Assembly: GCF_007827795.1 (NCBI RefSeq)
Contig: NZ_VITI01000006.1
Coordinates: forward strand, 62,001-126,000
Reading direction: 5' to 3'
Source of the DNA: Azospirillum brasilense
GTDB lineage: Bacteria > Pseudomonadota > Alphaproteobacteria > Azospirillales > Azospirillaceae
Length of the DNA stretch: 64,000 nt
Each line of letters starts with the position of its first letter. The stretch's first letter is position 1. Under the pieces are notes generated by a model. The model did no database searches, was not told where the DNA came from, and worked only from the letters and a program-made list of their open reading frames with translations. The translations under genes were made by a program, and so were the position numbers. Below, one piece after another: positions 35,411-44,638 of the stretch.

Positions 35411-35572
35411 GGGGTCGCATCCTTTTCTGACAACCGCCCTCAAGCGCAACGCGGAGCATAGCCGGGCCTGCGCAAAGGTGGAACCGCCTCCCTCCAACGG
35501 GTGTCGCTAACGTCCCGTTAACCCTGAAAGCGGCAGAACGGACGGGACGCGCCCACCGGAATTGAGAGAGCC

Positions 35573-35986
35573 ATGTCGTTCCAACTGCCCTCCGGCCCCG
35601 TTCCCCACAGCCTGATCCCCTACGCCGGCCGCGTGGATTCGCAGCGCCTGCTGTCGGTCGTCGCCATCCCCTTCGCCGCGGCCATCGCCATGGCGGCTGC
35701 CGTGGCGGCGATGGGCGGCGTGACCGACCCCATCGCCGAGGCCGGCGGGCCGATGTACTTCGTCCTGAACTTCGTGAAGTTCTGCTATCTGGCGGTGTCG
35801 ATGGCGCATCTGTCCGGCGCCCTGGCGGAGCGCGCCAACGGCGGCCTGCCCGCCGGGCTGTGGCTCGACGAGATGGACCGCTCGGAGCCGGAGTCCCGCG
35901 AGTCCTTCTGGCACGCCTTCCCGAACCACCTCGACGGGGCGGCCATCGCCGGCTGCGTCACGATGTTGTGCTTCCTGCTGACCTGA
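35573..35986 (+). CDS. Small membrane protein, unknown
   Basis: A 137-residue protein with about three hydrophobic segments (SVVAIPFAAAIAMAAAVAAM; YFVLNFVKFCYLAVSMAHL; AAIAGCVTMLCFLLT). I do not recognise a family. Its last 29 bases overlap the convergent methyltransferase-like gene on the minus strand. GAGAG lies just before the ATG, and codon bias supports it. Confidence 0.65.
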   Translation: MSFQLPSGPVPHSLIPYAGRVDSQRLLSVVAIPFAAAIAMAAAVAAMGGVTDPIAEAGGPMYFVLNFVKFCYLAVSMAHLSGALAERANGGLPAGLWLDEMDRSEPESRESFWHAFPNHLDGAAIAGCVTMLCFLLT

Positions 35987-36497
35987 GCGCGCGCCGTCCG
36001 GACAGCGCGCCATCCTCGACCCGGATGCGGTGCAGGGTCAGCGGCACGTTCAGAAGCGTCGCCAGCACCGCGATCCACCACGCCCCGAAGACCAGGGGCA
36101 GCACGGCCAGTTCCCCCGCCACGACCAGATAGTTGGGATGGCGGACCCAGCGGAACGGCCCCCGCCGCACCAGCGGGGCGTCGGGCAACGTAATGATGCG
36201 GGTGGTCCAGAACCGCCCCAGCGTGGCGATCACCCAGACCCGCCCGGCCTGCAGCAGCACGAACATAGCCAGCAACCAACCGTTGATCGGCGCGTCCGCC
36301 GGCACGACGGCGAACAGCAGGGCCAGCCAGCCGGCGTGCAGCCCGACGAACAGCGGGTAATGGGCGGCCCCGACCTCCTGCGCGCCCTCGGCCAGCAGAC
36401 GGCGCGTGTTGCGCCGGGCGACGGCAAGTTCACCCAGGCGCTGGGCCGCAACCAGCAGTAGGATGACGTGGGGCCAGCCCAGCGGCAGCGTCTCCAT
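35958..36497 (-). CDS. Isoprenylcysteine carboxyl methyltransferase-like membrane protein (BpsB/YpbQ type)
   Basis: A 179-residue, multi-pass protein of the ICMT/DUF1295 family. The SAM-binding C-terminal signature is present: GPFRWVRHPNYLVVAGELAV, preceded by GRFWTTRIITLPDAPLVRRG. In Bacillus and other bacteria, genes of this type sit beside type III polyketide synthases and O-methylate alkylpyrones, so the same is inferred here. It starts 11 bases after the polyketide synthase stop. Its 3' end overlaps the convergent gene at 35573 by 29 bases. Confidence 0.88.
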   Translation of the reverse strand: METLPLGWPHVILLLVAAQRLGELAVARRNTRRLLAEGAQEVGAAHYPLFVGLHAGWLALLFAVVPADAPINGWLLAMFVLLQAGRVWVIATLGRFWTTRIITLPDAPLVRRGPFRWVRHPNYLVVAGELAVLPLVFGAWWIAVLATLLNVPLTLHRIRVEDGALSGRRALRSAGSTTS

Positions 36498-36508
36498 TCC
36501 AAGCGCTC

Positions 36509-37558
36509 CTAGAGGTCGATCTGGGCCATCGCGGCGGTGAAGCCGGGGCCGAGCGCGGTCATCAGATGGGGGCCGCGGGCACCGGACGCGATGCGCCGCT
36601 CCAGCACGAACATCACGCTGGCCGCCGACATGTTGCCGCAGCGGCGCAGCACCGCCCAGGCGTCGTCCAGCCCGGCGGAGACCGGGGCGCAGACCTCCTC
36701 CAGCGCGTGCAGCACCTTGGCGCCGCCGGGGTGGCAGATCAACCCGGCAAGCTCGCCACGGGGCAGCCGCCGCCGCTCCAGGAAGCCGTCGAGCACCGGT
36801 TCCAGCCGATCGCGGATCAGAGCCGGGATGCTCTGGCTGAAGATCACGCCAAGCCCGTCATCCTCGACCCGCCAGCCCATCACGCCCTGTGTTCCCGGCC
36901 AAGTGTGCTCCGCCCCATCCACAAGGCGCGGCCCCTCTCCCTCTGGATCGGCACGCAGCACCGCGGCGGCGGCGCCGTCCGCGAACAGGGCACTGGCGAC
37001 GACGTTGGTCGGAGTCGCCTCGGCCGAGCGGAAGGCCAGCGTGCACAGTTCGACCACCAGGAACAGCACCGTGCGCCCCGCCATCGCCTGGGCGATCTGC
37101 CCGGCGCGGGTCAGCCCCAGCACGCCGCCGGCGCAGCCCAGCCCGAACAGCGGCAGACGCACCGTGTCCGGCCGGAAGCCCATGCGCTCCAGCAGCAATG
37201 CCTCCAGGCTGGGCGTGGCGATGCCGGTGGTCGAGGCGCAGACGATGGCGTCCACGTCCTGCGGCCTCAGGCCGGCGTGGGCCAGCGCCTGCCCTGCCGC
37301 CTCTTCCAGCAAGGCGAGGGCGCCGTCGCGGAAGGCGGCGGTGCGCTCCGGCCAGCCGCGCGGCTCCATGTACCACTCGATGGGCATGACGGCGTGACGA
37401 GTCTCGATGCCGGTGTTGGCGAAGACCGGCACCAGCCGGTCGAAATCGCGCATCCGCGGCCCGAAGACCGCCCGCGCGACGCCGAGCGCCTCGTATTGGC
37501 TGAGGCGATGGGGCGGCAGGGCGGTGGCGAGCGAGAGGATGCGGGGGGTATGGGTCAT
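36509..37558 (-). CDS. Type III polyketide synthase
   Basis: A 349-residue chalcone/stilbene-synthase-family enzyme that extends acyl-CoA starters with malonyl-CoA. The catalytic triad can be read: Cys in PLFGLGCAGGVLGLTRAG (near 142), His in LAGLICHPGGAKVLHAL (near 275) and Asn in RCGNMSAASVMFVLE (near 308). Bacterial members with this layout make alkylpyrones or alkylresorcinols from long-chain acyl-CoA; the starter here is unknown. The adjacent methyltransferase-like gene is very likely co-transcribed. Confidence 0.94.
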   Translation of the reverse strand: MTHTPRILSLATALPPHRLSQYEALGVARAVFGPRMRDFDRLVPVFANTGIETRHAVMPIEWYMEPRGWPERTAAFRDGALALLEEAAGQALAHAGLRPQDVDAIVCASTTGIATPSLEALLLERMGFRPDTVRLPLFGLGCAGGVLGLTRAGQIAQAMAGRTVLFLVVELCTLAFRSAEATPTNVVASALFADGAAAAVLRADPEGEGPRLVDGAEHTWPGTQGVMGWRVEDDGLGVIFSQSIPALIRDRLEPVLDGFLERRRLPRGELAGLICHPGGAKVLHALEEVCAPVSAGLDDAWAVLRRCGNMSAASVMFVLERRIASGARGPHLMTALGPGFTAAMAQIDL

Positions 37559-37724
37559 CCTCAGCGAAGTGATGCGCGCGGGGGTGGCGGACCAGCCCCC
37601 CGGAGGGAGTTCCTTCGCTTGCTCCCCCGCGACTCTTTCCCGCCGTCCGATGCATCGTTGTGGATTGAGCGAAAGTCATGTCCTGTATCACTATATCGGG
37701 CGTCGGATTTTCGGGGGTGGGGCG

Positions 37725-38450
37725 GTGGAACGGAACGAGCAGAGCAGCCAGAGCGCGGCGGACGAGAGCGCGTCCCACCGGCCCGCCGGCATCGGCCTGA
37801 TGGGGCGGCTGCGCGCCTATTTCCTGGCCGGCGTTCTGGTGACGGCGCCCATCGCGGTCACGGTCTATCTCGGCTGGTGGCTGCTGGCCTTCATCGACGG
37901 GCATGTGCGCCCGCTGATCCCCTCGGCCTACAACCCGGAGAACTACCTGCCCTTCTCCATCCCTGGCATCGGGGTGCTGACGCTGATCATCGTGCTGACG
38001 CTGATCGGGGCCTTCGCCGCCGGCTATGTCGGGCGGCTGGTGGTGCGCATCGGCGAGGGCGTGGTGGAGCGCATGCCGGTCGTCCGCTCCGTCTACGGGG
38101 CGGTGAAGCAGATCGTCGAGACGGTGCTCGCCAAGAAGTCCAAGGCCTTCCGCGAGGTGGTGCTGGTCGAGTTCCCGCGCAACGGTATATGGTCGCTGGG
38201 CTTCATCACCGGCGGCGCCCATCCGGAGATCCAGAAGATTTCCGAAGAGGAGATGGTCCACGTGTTCATCCCCTGCGCCCCGCCGACCGCCGGCTATCTG
38301 GCGATCCTGCCGCGGCGCGAGGTCACCGTTCTGGACATGACGGTGGAGGATGGGCTGAAGCTGGTGATGTCCGGCGGCATCGTCACTCCGCCCGACCGCA
38401 AGCCCCCTCCGCAGCTTCACAAGCTGGATCGGGAGCGCAAAAGCGCTTGA
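37725..38450 (+). CDS. DUF502 family membrane protein
   Basis: A 241-residue protein with two N-terminal membrane segments (LRAYFLAGVLVTAPIAVTVY; GIGVLTLIIVLTLIGAFAAG) and the DUF502 core (GEGVVERMPVVRSVYGAVKQ; VVLVEFPRNGIWSLGFITG; HVFIPCAPPTAGYLAILPR). Function of the family is not known. GTG 37725 after a G-rich ribosome site gives the usual length; the long frame upstream overlaps the polyketide synthase gene and is rejected. Confidence 0.92.
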   Translation: MERNEQSSQSAADESASHRPAGIGLMGRLRAYFLAGVLVTAPIAVTVYLGWWLLAFIDGHVRPLIPSAYNPENYLPFSIPGIGVLTLIIVLTLIGAFAAGYVGRLVVRIGEGVVERMPVVRSVYGAVKQIVETVLAKKSKAFREVVLVEFPRNGIWSLGFITGGAHPEIQKISEEEMVHVFIPCAPPTAGYLAILPRREVTVLDMTVEDGLKLVMSGGIVTPPDRKPPPQLHKLDRERKSA

Positions 38451-38474
38451 CCAGCACCAGCCCCCTCAACCCGC

Positions 38475-39470
38475 TCAGTAGCTCACACGGATGCCTTCGC
38501 GGTATTGCTGGGCGGATTTCGCGTCCTCGAAAGTACCAACTCCGCTCTTCTGCATCGCTTCCCACGCCGCCATGACCTCTTCGCGCAATTGAACCCGCTG
38601 GCCCATCACCGGAGCGTCCGTCCTGGCTTGCGTTGCAGGAAGGGAGATCGAGGGAAACAACGAATCGTCCGACGTGAATTCACGGTCCTGCGCAACCGTA
38701 TGGGTGGATGGCTGCCCCGTCCGCTCGGCAATCAGAGAAGCCGCATCACGCTCTCCGAGGGAGCGAAGGGCCTTGTCGATGGAGGACAGGTCAACCCCAG
38801 CGTCCTTCAACTTATAAGCCGCATCGGCTTCCTTGCGGGTGTACGCCATCCGCGAGTCGGCGGGCTGCGTGATGCTGAAGCCCTGGAAGGGATCCAGGAT
38901 CATACGCTGGTTACCGGATTGAGCAAGCAACAGCGCCGGGTTGGTGCCCTGCGCCATCAGTGAGGTCGATATCTCCCCATACTGCTCCGACGCTCCCTGA
39001 CCACGCTGATCCAGCAGGGACAGCTTTCCCATAAGCTCCTCTCGCTTCGCACTGGTCGCGCTGAGAGCTTTTCTGAAATCATCCGACGTGGTGTCGTCGC
39101 TGGAGAAAAGCCCCGCATTATCATTGTGAGCCATGCGAAACGTCGCCGAGTACGCCGTGAGACGGGACTCTTTGAGCCGCTGTTTGAGCGCATTATGGAC
39201 GTCTTCGCCGGTCAGCTTGCCGCTGTCGACCAACGACGACAACTGCGTCCGTGTTTCAGCAGACAGCGCATTGAACGCGGTCAAAGACTCATCGCGCAGA
39301 GAAGAGGCCAGAGGGCTCAACGACACACTGTCCGCGATCCCTCCGGTAGTCCCACCGATCGCCCGCCCTGTTCCGCCTCCTGACGCCGACGAAGCGGACG
39401 GAGACGGAACGGAAGACGATGTGCGTTGGATTGATCCGCCCAGTTGTGAGGAGACATCGGAAATGCTCAT
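38475..39470 (-). CDS. Ser/Thr-rich protein of unknown function
   Basis: I do not recognise this 331-residue protein. It begins MSISDVSSQLGGSIQRTSSS, with about 50 Ser/Gly-rich residues, no signal peptide or membrane segment, then helical, Gln/Ala/Asp-rich sequence. Such an N-terminus recalls proteins exported without a cleaved signal, including flagellar-type or type III substrates, but this is only an analogy. Base composition is lower in G/C than most of the window. It is adjacent to an RTX repeat gene across an A/T-rich gap. Confidence 0.6.
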   Translation of the reverse strand: MSISDVSSQLGGSIQRTSSSVPSPSASSASGGGTGRAIGGTTGGIADSVSLSPLASSLRDESLTAFNALSAETRTQLSSLVDSGKLTGEDVHNALKQRLKESRLTAYSATFRMAHNDNAGLFSSDDTTSDDFRKALSATSAKREELMGKLSLLDQRGQGASEQYGEISTSLMAQGTNPALLLAQSGNQRMILDPFQGFSITQPADSRMAYTRKEADAAYKLKDAGVDLSSIDKALRSLGERDAASLIAERTGQPSTHTVAQDREFTSDDSLFPSISLPATQARTDAPVMGQRVQLREEVMAAWEAMQKSGVGTFEDAKSAQQYREGIRVSY

Positions 39471-39711
39471 CGCCGGATTCCTCGCCAGTTAGGAAAAGAG
39501 GCATTGTGCTAATCATAAACAAAAATGATCATGAAGACACAAATCACACGCAAAACCACATACATATGCGTTAATAAATTCAGGACACATCTCGCCAAAC
39601 TCAAACATTGATCAACGCCCAGCCGACAGGGCGCTTTGAATTTCTCACGCGACCTGCGTATGAGCGTTGATCAATATTATTAATATTCAATTGCTCTCTT
39701 CCAAGAATCAC
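39471..39711. other. A/T-rich gap with an inverted repeat
   Basis: This 241-base stretch is the most A/T-rich in the window. ATTGATCAACGC at 39607-39618 is exactly complementary to GCGTTGATCAAT at 39664-39675. It is upstream of the Ser-rich gene and downstream of the RTX gene, so the repeat may be an operator or a terminator structure. Confidence 0.55.
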
Positions 39712-40302
39712 TCAGGAGAACAGGCTGTTCCATGACGAGTGCGCGAGAGTGCCCCAGCCGCTGACGAGCGATCCGTTGACTGCGGCTCCCTCAATGGTAC
39801 CAACACCATCGTTTCCGAGATTCGTCAGCATTCCGCGAATCATGATGCCATTGTCGAAGCTGCCATCGTTAAGCTCGCCGCTCTGGTAAATGTAAAATGT
39901 GGATCGATCATCGCCCCAAGTCACCGTGAGCGATGTGGCATTCACCATGTAAAGAAAGTCAGAATTATTGAACTCATTCCCTGAGAGATCATCAACGACG
40001 GTAATTCCGCCAAGAGCAAAGTCGTGATAGTATAAATCATTACCAGAGCCGCCGTATAGCGTATCGGCATTGCTCAATCCGGACGCTGTTCCTCCGCCGA
40101 AGAGCGGATCGTTGCCGTTGTTCCCGTAAACACGATCCCGTCCCCAGCCACCATCAGCGTAATCGTTTCCATCATCGGCGTAGATCCAGTCATCTCCGCC
40201 GCCGCCGTAAATTTCGTCGTTTCCTTGAAGGCCAACAATACTATCATCCCCGGCGGTTCCAGGCAGATAATCCGCGTCCGCCGTTCCAATAATTACAGCC
40301 AT
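39712..40302 (-). CDS. Small RTX-type calcium-binding repeat protein
   Basis: A 196-residue protein with about six glycine-rich nonapeptide units (GGxGxDxUx) between residues 15 and 70, such as GLQGNDEIY, GGGGDDWIY and GNNGNDPLF, and one more near 95 (YGGSGNDLYY). These form calcium-bound beta-rolls in proteins secreted by type I systems. No signal peptide is present, which agrees with C-terminal-signal export. The C-terminal half is Asn/Gly/Thr-rich. ATG 40302 follows AAAGAG. G/C content is clearly lower than the neighbours; recent acquisition is possible. Confidence 0.88.
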   Translation of the reverse strand: MAVIIGTADADYLPGTAGDDSIVGLQGNDEIYGGGGDDWIYADDGNDYADGGWGRDRVYGNNGNDPLFGGGTASGLSNADTLYGGSGNDLYYHDFALGGITVVDDLSGNEFNNSDFLYMVNATSLTVTWGDDRSTFYIYQSGELNDGSFDNGIMIRGMLTNLGNDGVGTIEGAAVNGSLVSGWGTLAHSSWNSLFS

Positions 40303-40697
40303 AACGAACTCTTTGTTCAATTTATACTTCCATTGATGAGGATTCATAATTAGCCGAAAGAAAGGCAAACCTCAATAGAAAAATACAAAAATTCACCAAC
40401 CCTTAGTTATCTAATCATTAGACACCGACACAAATTACTTGAATATTTGCGCATGCATTGCATTTCGTTGAAGGAGTGTAGGCGAGCATTTTTCCTGCCG
40501 ACTTGGCAGCGGTGATGCACTGAAAAAGAGGCACTCTTTGGGGACCCGGCGACGGGCAGGCTCGCGCGAAAAAGCGCGCGCACTTCAGGCTTGAGAAGCT
40601 TGCCGGAGAACAGACTTGAGGCGCCGATCAAGATTTTGATCGGATCGAGCAAAATCAATGGTTTGCGCCCATGAAAACGGGGTCTTGTTCTGCGCTC
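40303..40697. other. 395-base gap between the RTX gene and recG
   Basis: A/T-rich near the RTX gene, G/C-rich near recG. I see no convincing gene. Two small palindromes are visible: CGCGC-GAAAAA-GCGCG near 40570 and CGATCAA-GAT-TTGATCG-like near 40630. The second lies downstream of the recG stop on the minus strand. Confidence 0.45.
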
Positions 40698-42779
40698 CTA
40701 CCCCGACCGCAACGTCTTTGCGGCGGCATCCCGCTCGAACAGGTACAGCAGGGTGCGCAGCGCCTGACCGCGCTCGCCGGCCAAGTCCGGATCGCGGTCC
40801 ACGATCAGCTTCGCGTCGTCGCGGGCGGCGGCGAGAAGGTCGCCGTGCACCGCCAGATCGGCCATGCGGAATCCCGGCAGGCCCGACTGGCGGGTGCCCA
40901 GCACCTCCCCCGCGCCGCGCAGCCGCAGATCCTCCTCCGCGATGACGAAGCCGTCCTCGGTGTCGCGCATCGTCTTCAGGCGGGCGCGCGCCGTCTCCGT
41001 CAGTTGCGGGTCGAACATCAGCAGGCAGGAGGACGGCTTCTCGCCGCGCCCCACCCGGCCGCGGAGCTGGTGAAGCTGGGCGAGGCCGAAGCGCTCGGCG
41101 TGCTCGATCACCATGACGGTGGCCTCGGGCACGTTCACGCCGACCTCGATCACCGTGGTGGCGACCAGCACGTCCAGGTTTCCGGCCTGGAAGGCGGCCA
41201 TCACCGCGTCCTTGTCCGGCCCGCGCATCTTGCCGTGCACCAGCCCGACCCGGTCGCCGAAGGTGGCGCGCAGGAACGCATGACGCTCCGTCGCGGCGGC
41301 GAGGTCGGTTTGTTCCGATTCGTCGACCAGCGGGCAGACCCAGTAGACCCGCGCGCCCTCCTGCACCTTGCGGTGGATGCCGTGCACCACCTCCTCCAGC
41401 CGGTCGAGCGCGACGGTCACGGTCTGGATCGGCTTGCGCCCCGCCGGCTTCTCGGTCAGGCGCGACACGTCCATGTCGCCGTAGGCGGTCAGGGTCAGCG
41501 TCCGCGGGATCGGCGTCGCCGTCATCACCAGCACGTCCACCGCCCGCCCCTTGGCGGAGAGCTGGAGCCGCTGGTGGACGCCGAAGCGGTGCTGCTCGTC
41601 GATCACCGCCAGCGCAAGGTCCTTGAAGGCGACATCCTCCTGGAACAGCGCGTGGGTGCCGACCAGCAGCGGCAGCTCGCCCGAGGCCAGACGGTCCAGC
41701 ACCGCCTGCCGCGCCTTGCCCTTGTCGCGCCCGGTCAGCAAAGCGAGGTCCACGCCAGCCGCCTTGCACAGCGGGGCAAGGCTTTCGGCGTGCTGGCGGG
41801 CCAGGATCTCGGTGGGCGCCATCAGGGCGGCCTGATGACCGGCCTCCACCGCGTTCAGCATCGCCATCAACGCGACCACCGTCTTGCCGCTGCCGACGTC
41901 GCCCTGGAGCAGGCGCAGCATCCGCCGCTCCGCCGCCATGTCCTCGTAGATTTCCTCCAGCGAGCCGGCCTGGGAGCTGGTCAGCGAGAAGGGCAGCGCC
42001 GCGGCCACCTTGGCGCGCAACCGCCCGTCGCCCTGGATGACGCGGCCCGACAGGCGGCGCTGCTGCATACGGACCAGCGTCAGGGCGAGTTGGTTCGACA
42101 GCAGCTCGTCATAGGCCAGCCTGCGGCGGATCGGGTTGGTCGGGGCGAGGTCGGCCTCGTCCTCCGGCGTGTGGGCGCGGCGGATCGACTCGTGCCAGGT
42201 CGGCCAGCCGTTGCGGGAACGCCACGCGGCGTCCTGCCACTCCGGCAGCTCCGGCACGTCGTTCAGCATGGCGCGCACCGCCTTGCGCAGCGTCTTGGCT
42301 GGCAGGCCGGCGGTCATCGGATAGACGGGCTCCACCGCCTCGATCTCGTCCTTCGACTCCACCGGGACCACGGCGTCGGGGTGGGTGATCTGCGGCGTGT
42401 CGTGGAACCACTCGACCTTGCCGGACACGACGACCGTCGCGCCGACCGGCATCTGCCGTTCCAGCCAATCGCCCTTCACATGGAAGTAGATCAGTTCCAG
42501 CACGCCCGTCTCGTCGGTGCAGCGCACCTTGTAGGGATGGCGGGAATTGTGCGGGGCCGCGTGCGAATCGATGCGCACCGTCATGGTGGCAATCCGCCCG
42601 TTCGGCGCCTCGGCGATCTTCGGGGCGTAGCGGCGGTCGATGACGCCGGACGGCAGGTGCCACAGCAGGTCCACGACCTGCGGACCGGCCAGCTTTTCGA
42701 CGAGCTTGCCCAGCCGGGGACCGAGGCCGGGGAGCGCCGTCACCGGGCGGAACAGAGGGAAGAGAACGACGGGACGCAC
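40698..42779 (-). CDS. recG: ATP-dependent DNA helicase RecG
   Basis: Remodels stalled replication forks and branched DNA. Order: N-terminal wedge (OB) domain with GRIATMTVRID and WFHDTPQITHPD; SF2 helicase with Walker A in LLQGDVGSGKTVVALMAML, the DEQH box in LAVIDEQHRFGVHQRL, TATPIPRTL, and motif VI in LHQLRGRVGRGEKPS. GTG 42779 gives 693 residues beginning near the conserved LPGLGPR segment; an ATG at 42824 would add 15 residues. Its transcript is separate from cobQ. Confidence 0.96.
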   Translation of the reverse strand: MRPVVLFPLFRPVTALPGLGPRLGKLVEKLAGPQVVDLLWHLPSGVIDRRYAPKIAEAPNGRIATMTVRIDSHAAPHNSRHPYKVRCTDETGVLELIYFHVKGDWLERQMPVGATVVVSGKVEWFHDTPQITHPDAVVPVESKDEIEAVEPVYPMTAGLPAKTLRKAVRAMLNDVPELPEWQDAAWRSRNGWPTWHESIRRAHTPEDEADLAPTNPIRRRLAYDELLSNQLALTLVRMQQRRLSGRVIQGDGRLRAKVAAALPFSLTSSQAGSLEEIYEDMAAERRMLRLLQGDVGSGKTVVALMAMLNAVEAGHQAALMAPTEILARQHAESLAPLCKAAGVDLALLTGRDKGKARQAVLDRLASGELPLLVGTHALFQEDVAFKDLALAVIDEQHRFGVHQRLQLSAKGRAVDVLVMTATPIPRTLTLTAYGDMDVSRLTEKPAGRKPIQTVTVALDRLEEVVHGIHRKVQEGARVYWVCPLVDESEQTDLAAATERHAFLRATFGDRVGLVHGKMRGPDKDAVMAAFQAGNLDVLVATTVIEVGVNVPEATVMVIEHAERFGLAQLHQLRGRVGRGEKPSSCLLMFDPQLTETARARLKTMRDTEDGFVIAEEDLRLRGAGEVLGTRQSGLPGFRMADLAVHGDLLAAARDDAKLIVDRDPDLAGERGQALRTLLYLFERDAAAKTLRSG

Positions 42780-43144
42780 AGGGATGGGGTCTCGGCAAGG
42801 GAAACGGGGACCTATGGCACCCATTCAAGCCCGCCGAGGGGGCTCCGCGTCAAGCGCGGCGGTTTGCCGAGGAGGGCCGGGAGGGGAAAAGAAGACGGCG
42901 GTGTGCAAGGGTTTGGGGGGAAGCCTGGGCGGGGGACGCCGATCCAAGGCAAAAACCCGATGCACACCGCCGCAAGAAACGATCCGAGGGTATGCGGGAA
43001 CATTCCGGATCGTGTGTGGCCGGCGGCGGGAACCGCCGGTGGATGACTCGCCAGTAATCAACGTCGTCAATGACTGCAGTTCTAGCGCGTCCCGCCTGAC
43101 TCCAGCGTTGCGGGATCATGAAATCGGTTTCATGAAGCGCCTGC
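42780..43144. other. 365-base gap between cobQ and recG
   Basis: No convincing gene. It contains a large hairpin (42896-42972), a CCGGCGG/CCGCCGG palindrome near 43020 and TCATGAAA-TCGG-TTTCATGA at 43116-43135, a perfect 8-bp hairpin just after the cobQ stop. Confidence 0.5.
42896..42972 (-). terminator. Large hairpin, likely terminator of the cob transcript
   Basis: CGGCGGTGTGCA (42896-42907) and TGCACACCGCCG (42961-42972) form a perfect 12-bp outer stem. An inner GGGTTT/AAACCC stem and a GGCG/CGCC tip extend it. On the minus strand the stem is followed by TCTTCTTTT, which suits termination after cobQ. It may also be a small structured RNA. Confidence 0.5.
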
Positions 43145-44635
43145 TCACCGGGCCGCGGCCAGCAGGGCGTCGATGTCCATATGCTCCTCCAGCCGCGCGG
43201 CAATGCGGTCGAGCGCCTGTTCGACCGTCGCGGCGTAGGATTGGCCGGACGCCTCGCCCCCCAGCCCCGTCAGGAAGGCGGCGCGGAAGCCGTCCGCCCC
43301 AAACAGGCCATGCAGGTAGCAGCCCATCACCCGCCCGTCGGCGGACACCGCGCCGTCTGTCCGCCCGTTCGCCAGGGTCAGCATCGGGCGGGCGCGGTCC
43401 GACCCCTCCGTGCGGCCCATGTGCATCTCATAGCCGGCGACCACGGCCCCCGTGGTGAAGTCCGTACCGGTTGCCTCCTCCAGCACCTTCGGCCCCTTCA
43501 GCACGGTGTCCACGTCCAGCAGGCCCAGCCCCTCGGCCTCGCCCGGCGGTCCCTCGATGCCGTCCGGGTCGGCGATGCGGCGGCCGAGCATCTGGTAGCC
43601 GCCGCAGATTCCCAGCACCCGCCCGCCGCGACGGCGATGGGCGGCCAGATCGACGTCCCAGCCCTGGGCGCGCAGCACCGCCAGATCGGCGATGGTCGCC
43701 TTGCTGCCCGGCAGGATGACCAGATCGGCGTCGCCCGGCAGGGGCTGGCCGCGCGGCACCATGGACAGGGCCACGTCCGGCTCCTGGGCCAGCGGGTCGA
43801 AATCGTCGAAGTTGGCGATGCGCGACAGCATCGGCACGGCGACGCGCAGCCGCCCCCCGGAACGGGTCTTCCAGCTGTCCAGCGCCACAGCGTCCTCCGC
43901 CGGCAGCAGGGCGGCGTCGGCCAGCCAGGGCACGACGCCGAAGCTCGGCCAGCCTGTACGCTCCGCGATGACCGACAGGCCGCCGTCGAACAGCCGCACG
44001 TCGCCGCGGAACTTGTTGATGAGGAAGCCGGCGACCAGCGCCCGCTCCTCCGACGGGATCAGGGCGTGGGTGCCGACGAGGCTGGCGATCACCCCGCCGC
44101 GATCGATGTCGCCGACCAGCACCACCGGTACGCCCGCCGCCGTGGCGAAGCCCATGTTGGCGATGTCGCCGGCCCTGAGATTGACCTCGGCCGGGCTGCC
44201 CGCCCCCTCGACCACCACCACGTCGGCCTCGGCCTTCAGCCGCTCGAAGCTGTCGAGCACGGTGGGGAGAAGCTGCCCCTTGCGCGACTGGTAATCGCCG
44301 GCCCGCGCCGTGCCCGCCACCACGCCGCGCACCACCACCTGGGACCCGACGTCCGACTGCGGCTTCAGCAGCACCGGATTCATGTGGACGGACGGCGCCA
44401 CCCCGCAGGCCCGCGCCTGGAGCGCCTGGGCGCGCCCGATCTCGCCGCCGTCGGCGGTGACCGCGGCGTTGTTGGACATGTTCTGCGGCTTGAAGGGCCG
44501 CACGGTCAGGCCGCGGCGGACCAGCGCCCGGCACAGCCCGGCCACCAGCAGCGACTTGCCGACGTCGGACCCGGTGCCCTGGAACATGATCGCGCCCGGC
44601 ATGATCGCGCGAGGGGGGGCCTTCGCTGCGGCCAT
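43145..44635 (-). CDS. cobQ: Cobyric acid synthase CobQ
   Basis: Amidates four carboxylates of adenosylcobyrinic acid a,c-diamide using glutamine and ATP. The N-terminal dethiobiotin-synthetase-like domain opens with [29 protein letters not shown] follows. The C-terminal glutamine amidotransferase domain has the catalytic Cys in [14 protein letters not shown] and His in [13 protein letters not shown]. The 496-residue length is normal. It starts 3 bases after the cobO stop, so both are in one operon with cobP. Confidence 0.96.
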   Translation of the reverse strand: MAAAKAPPRAIMPGAIMFQGTGSDVGKSLLVAGLCRALVRRGLTVRPFKPQNMSNNAAVTADGGEIGRAQALQARACGVAPSVHMNPVLLKPQSDVGSQVVVRGVVAGTARAGDYQSRKGQLLPTVLDSFERLKAEADVVVVEGAGSPAEVNLRAGDIANMGFATAAGVPVVLVGDIDRGGVIASLVGTHALIPSEERALVAGFLINKFRGDVRLFDGGLSVIAERTGWPSFGVVPWLADAALLPAEDAVALDSWKTRSGGRLRVAVPMLSRIANFDDFDPLAQEPDVALSMVPRGQPLPGDADLVILPGSKATIADLAVLRAQGWDVDLAAHRRRGGRVLGICGGYQMLGRRIADPDGIEGPPGEAEGLGLLDVDTVLKGPKVLEEATGTDFTTGAVVAGYEMHMGRTEGSDRARPMLTLANGRTDGAVSADGRVMGCYLHGLFGADGFRAAFLTGLGGEASGQSYAATVEQALDRIAARLEEHMDIDALLAAAR

Positions 44636-44638
44636 GGC

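Noticed and set aside
40407..40658. 83-codon minus-strand frame downstream of recG
   Set aside because: Lacks a ribosome site and coding bias, and covers two palindromes in an intergenic gap.
38475..40700. Genomic island with integrase and attachment sites
   Set aside because: The patch is A/T-rich, but no integrase, transposase, tRNA end or direct repeats flank it.
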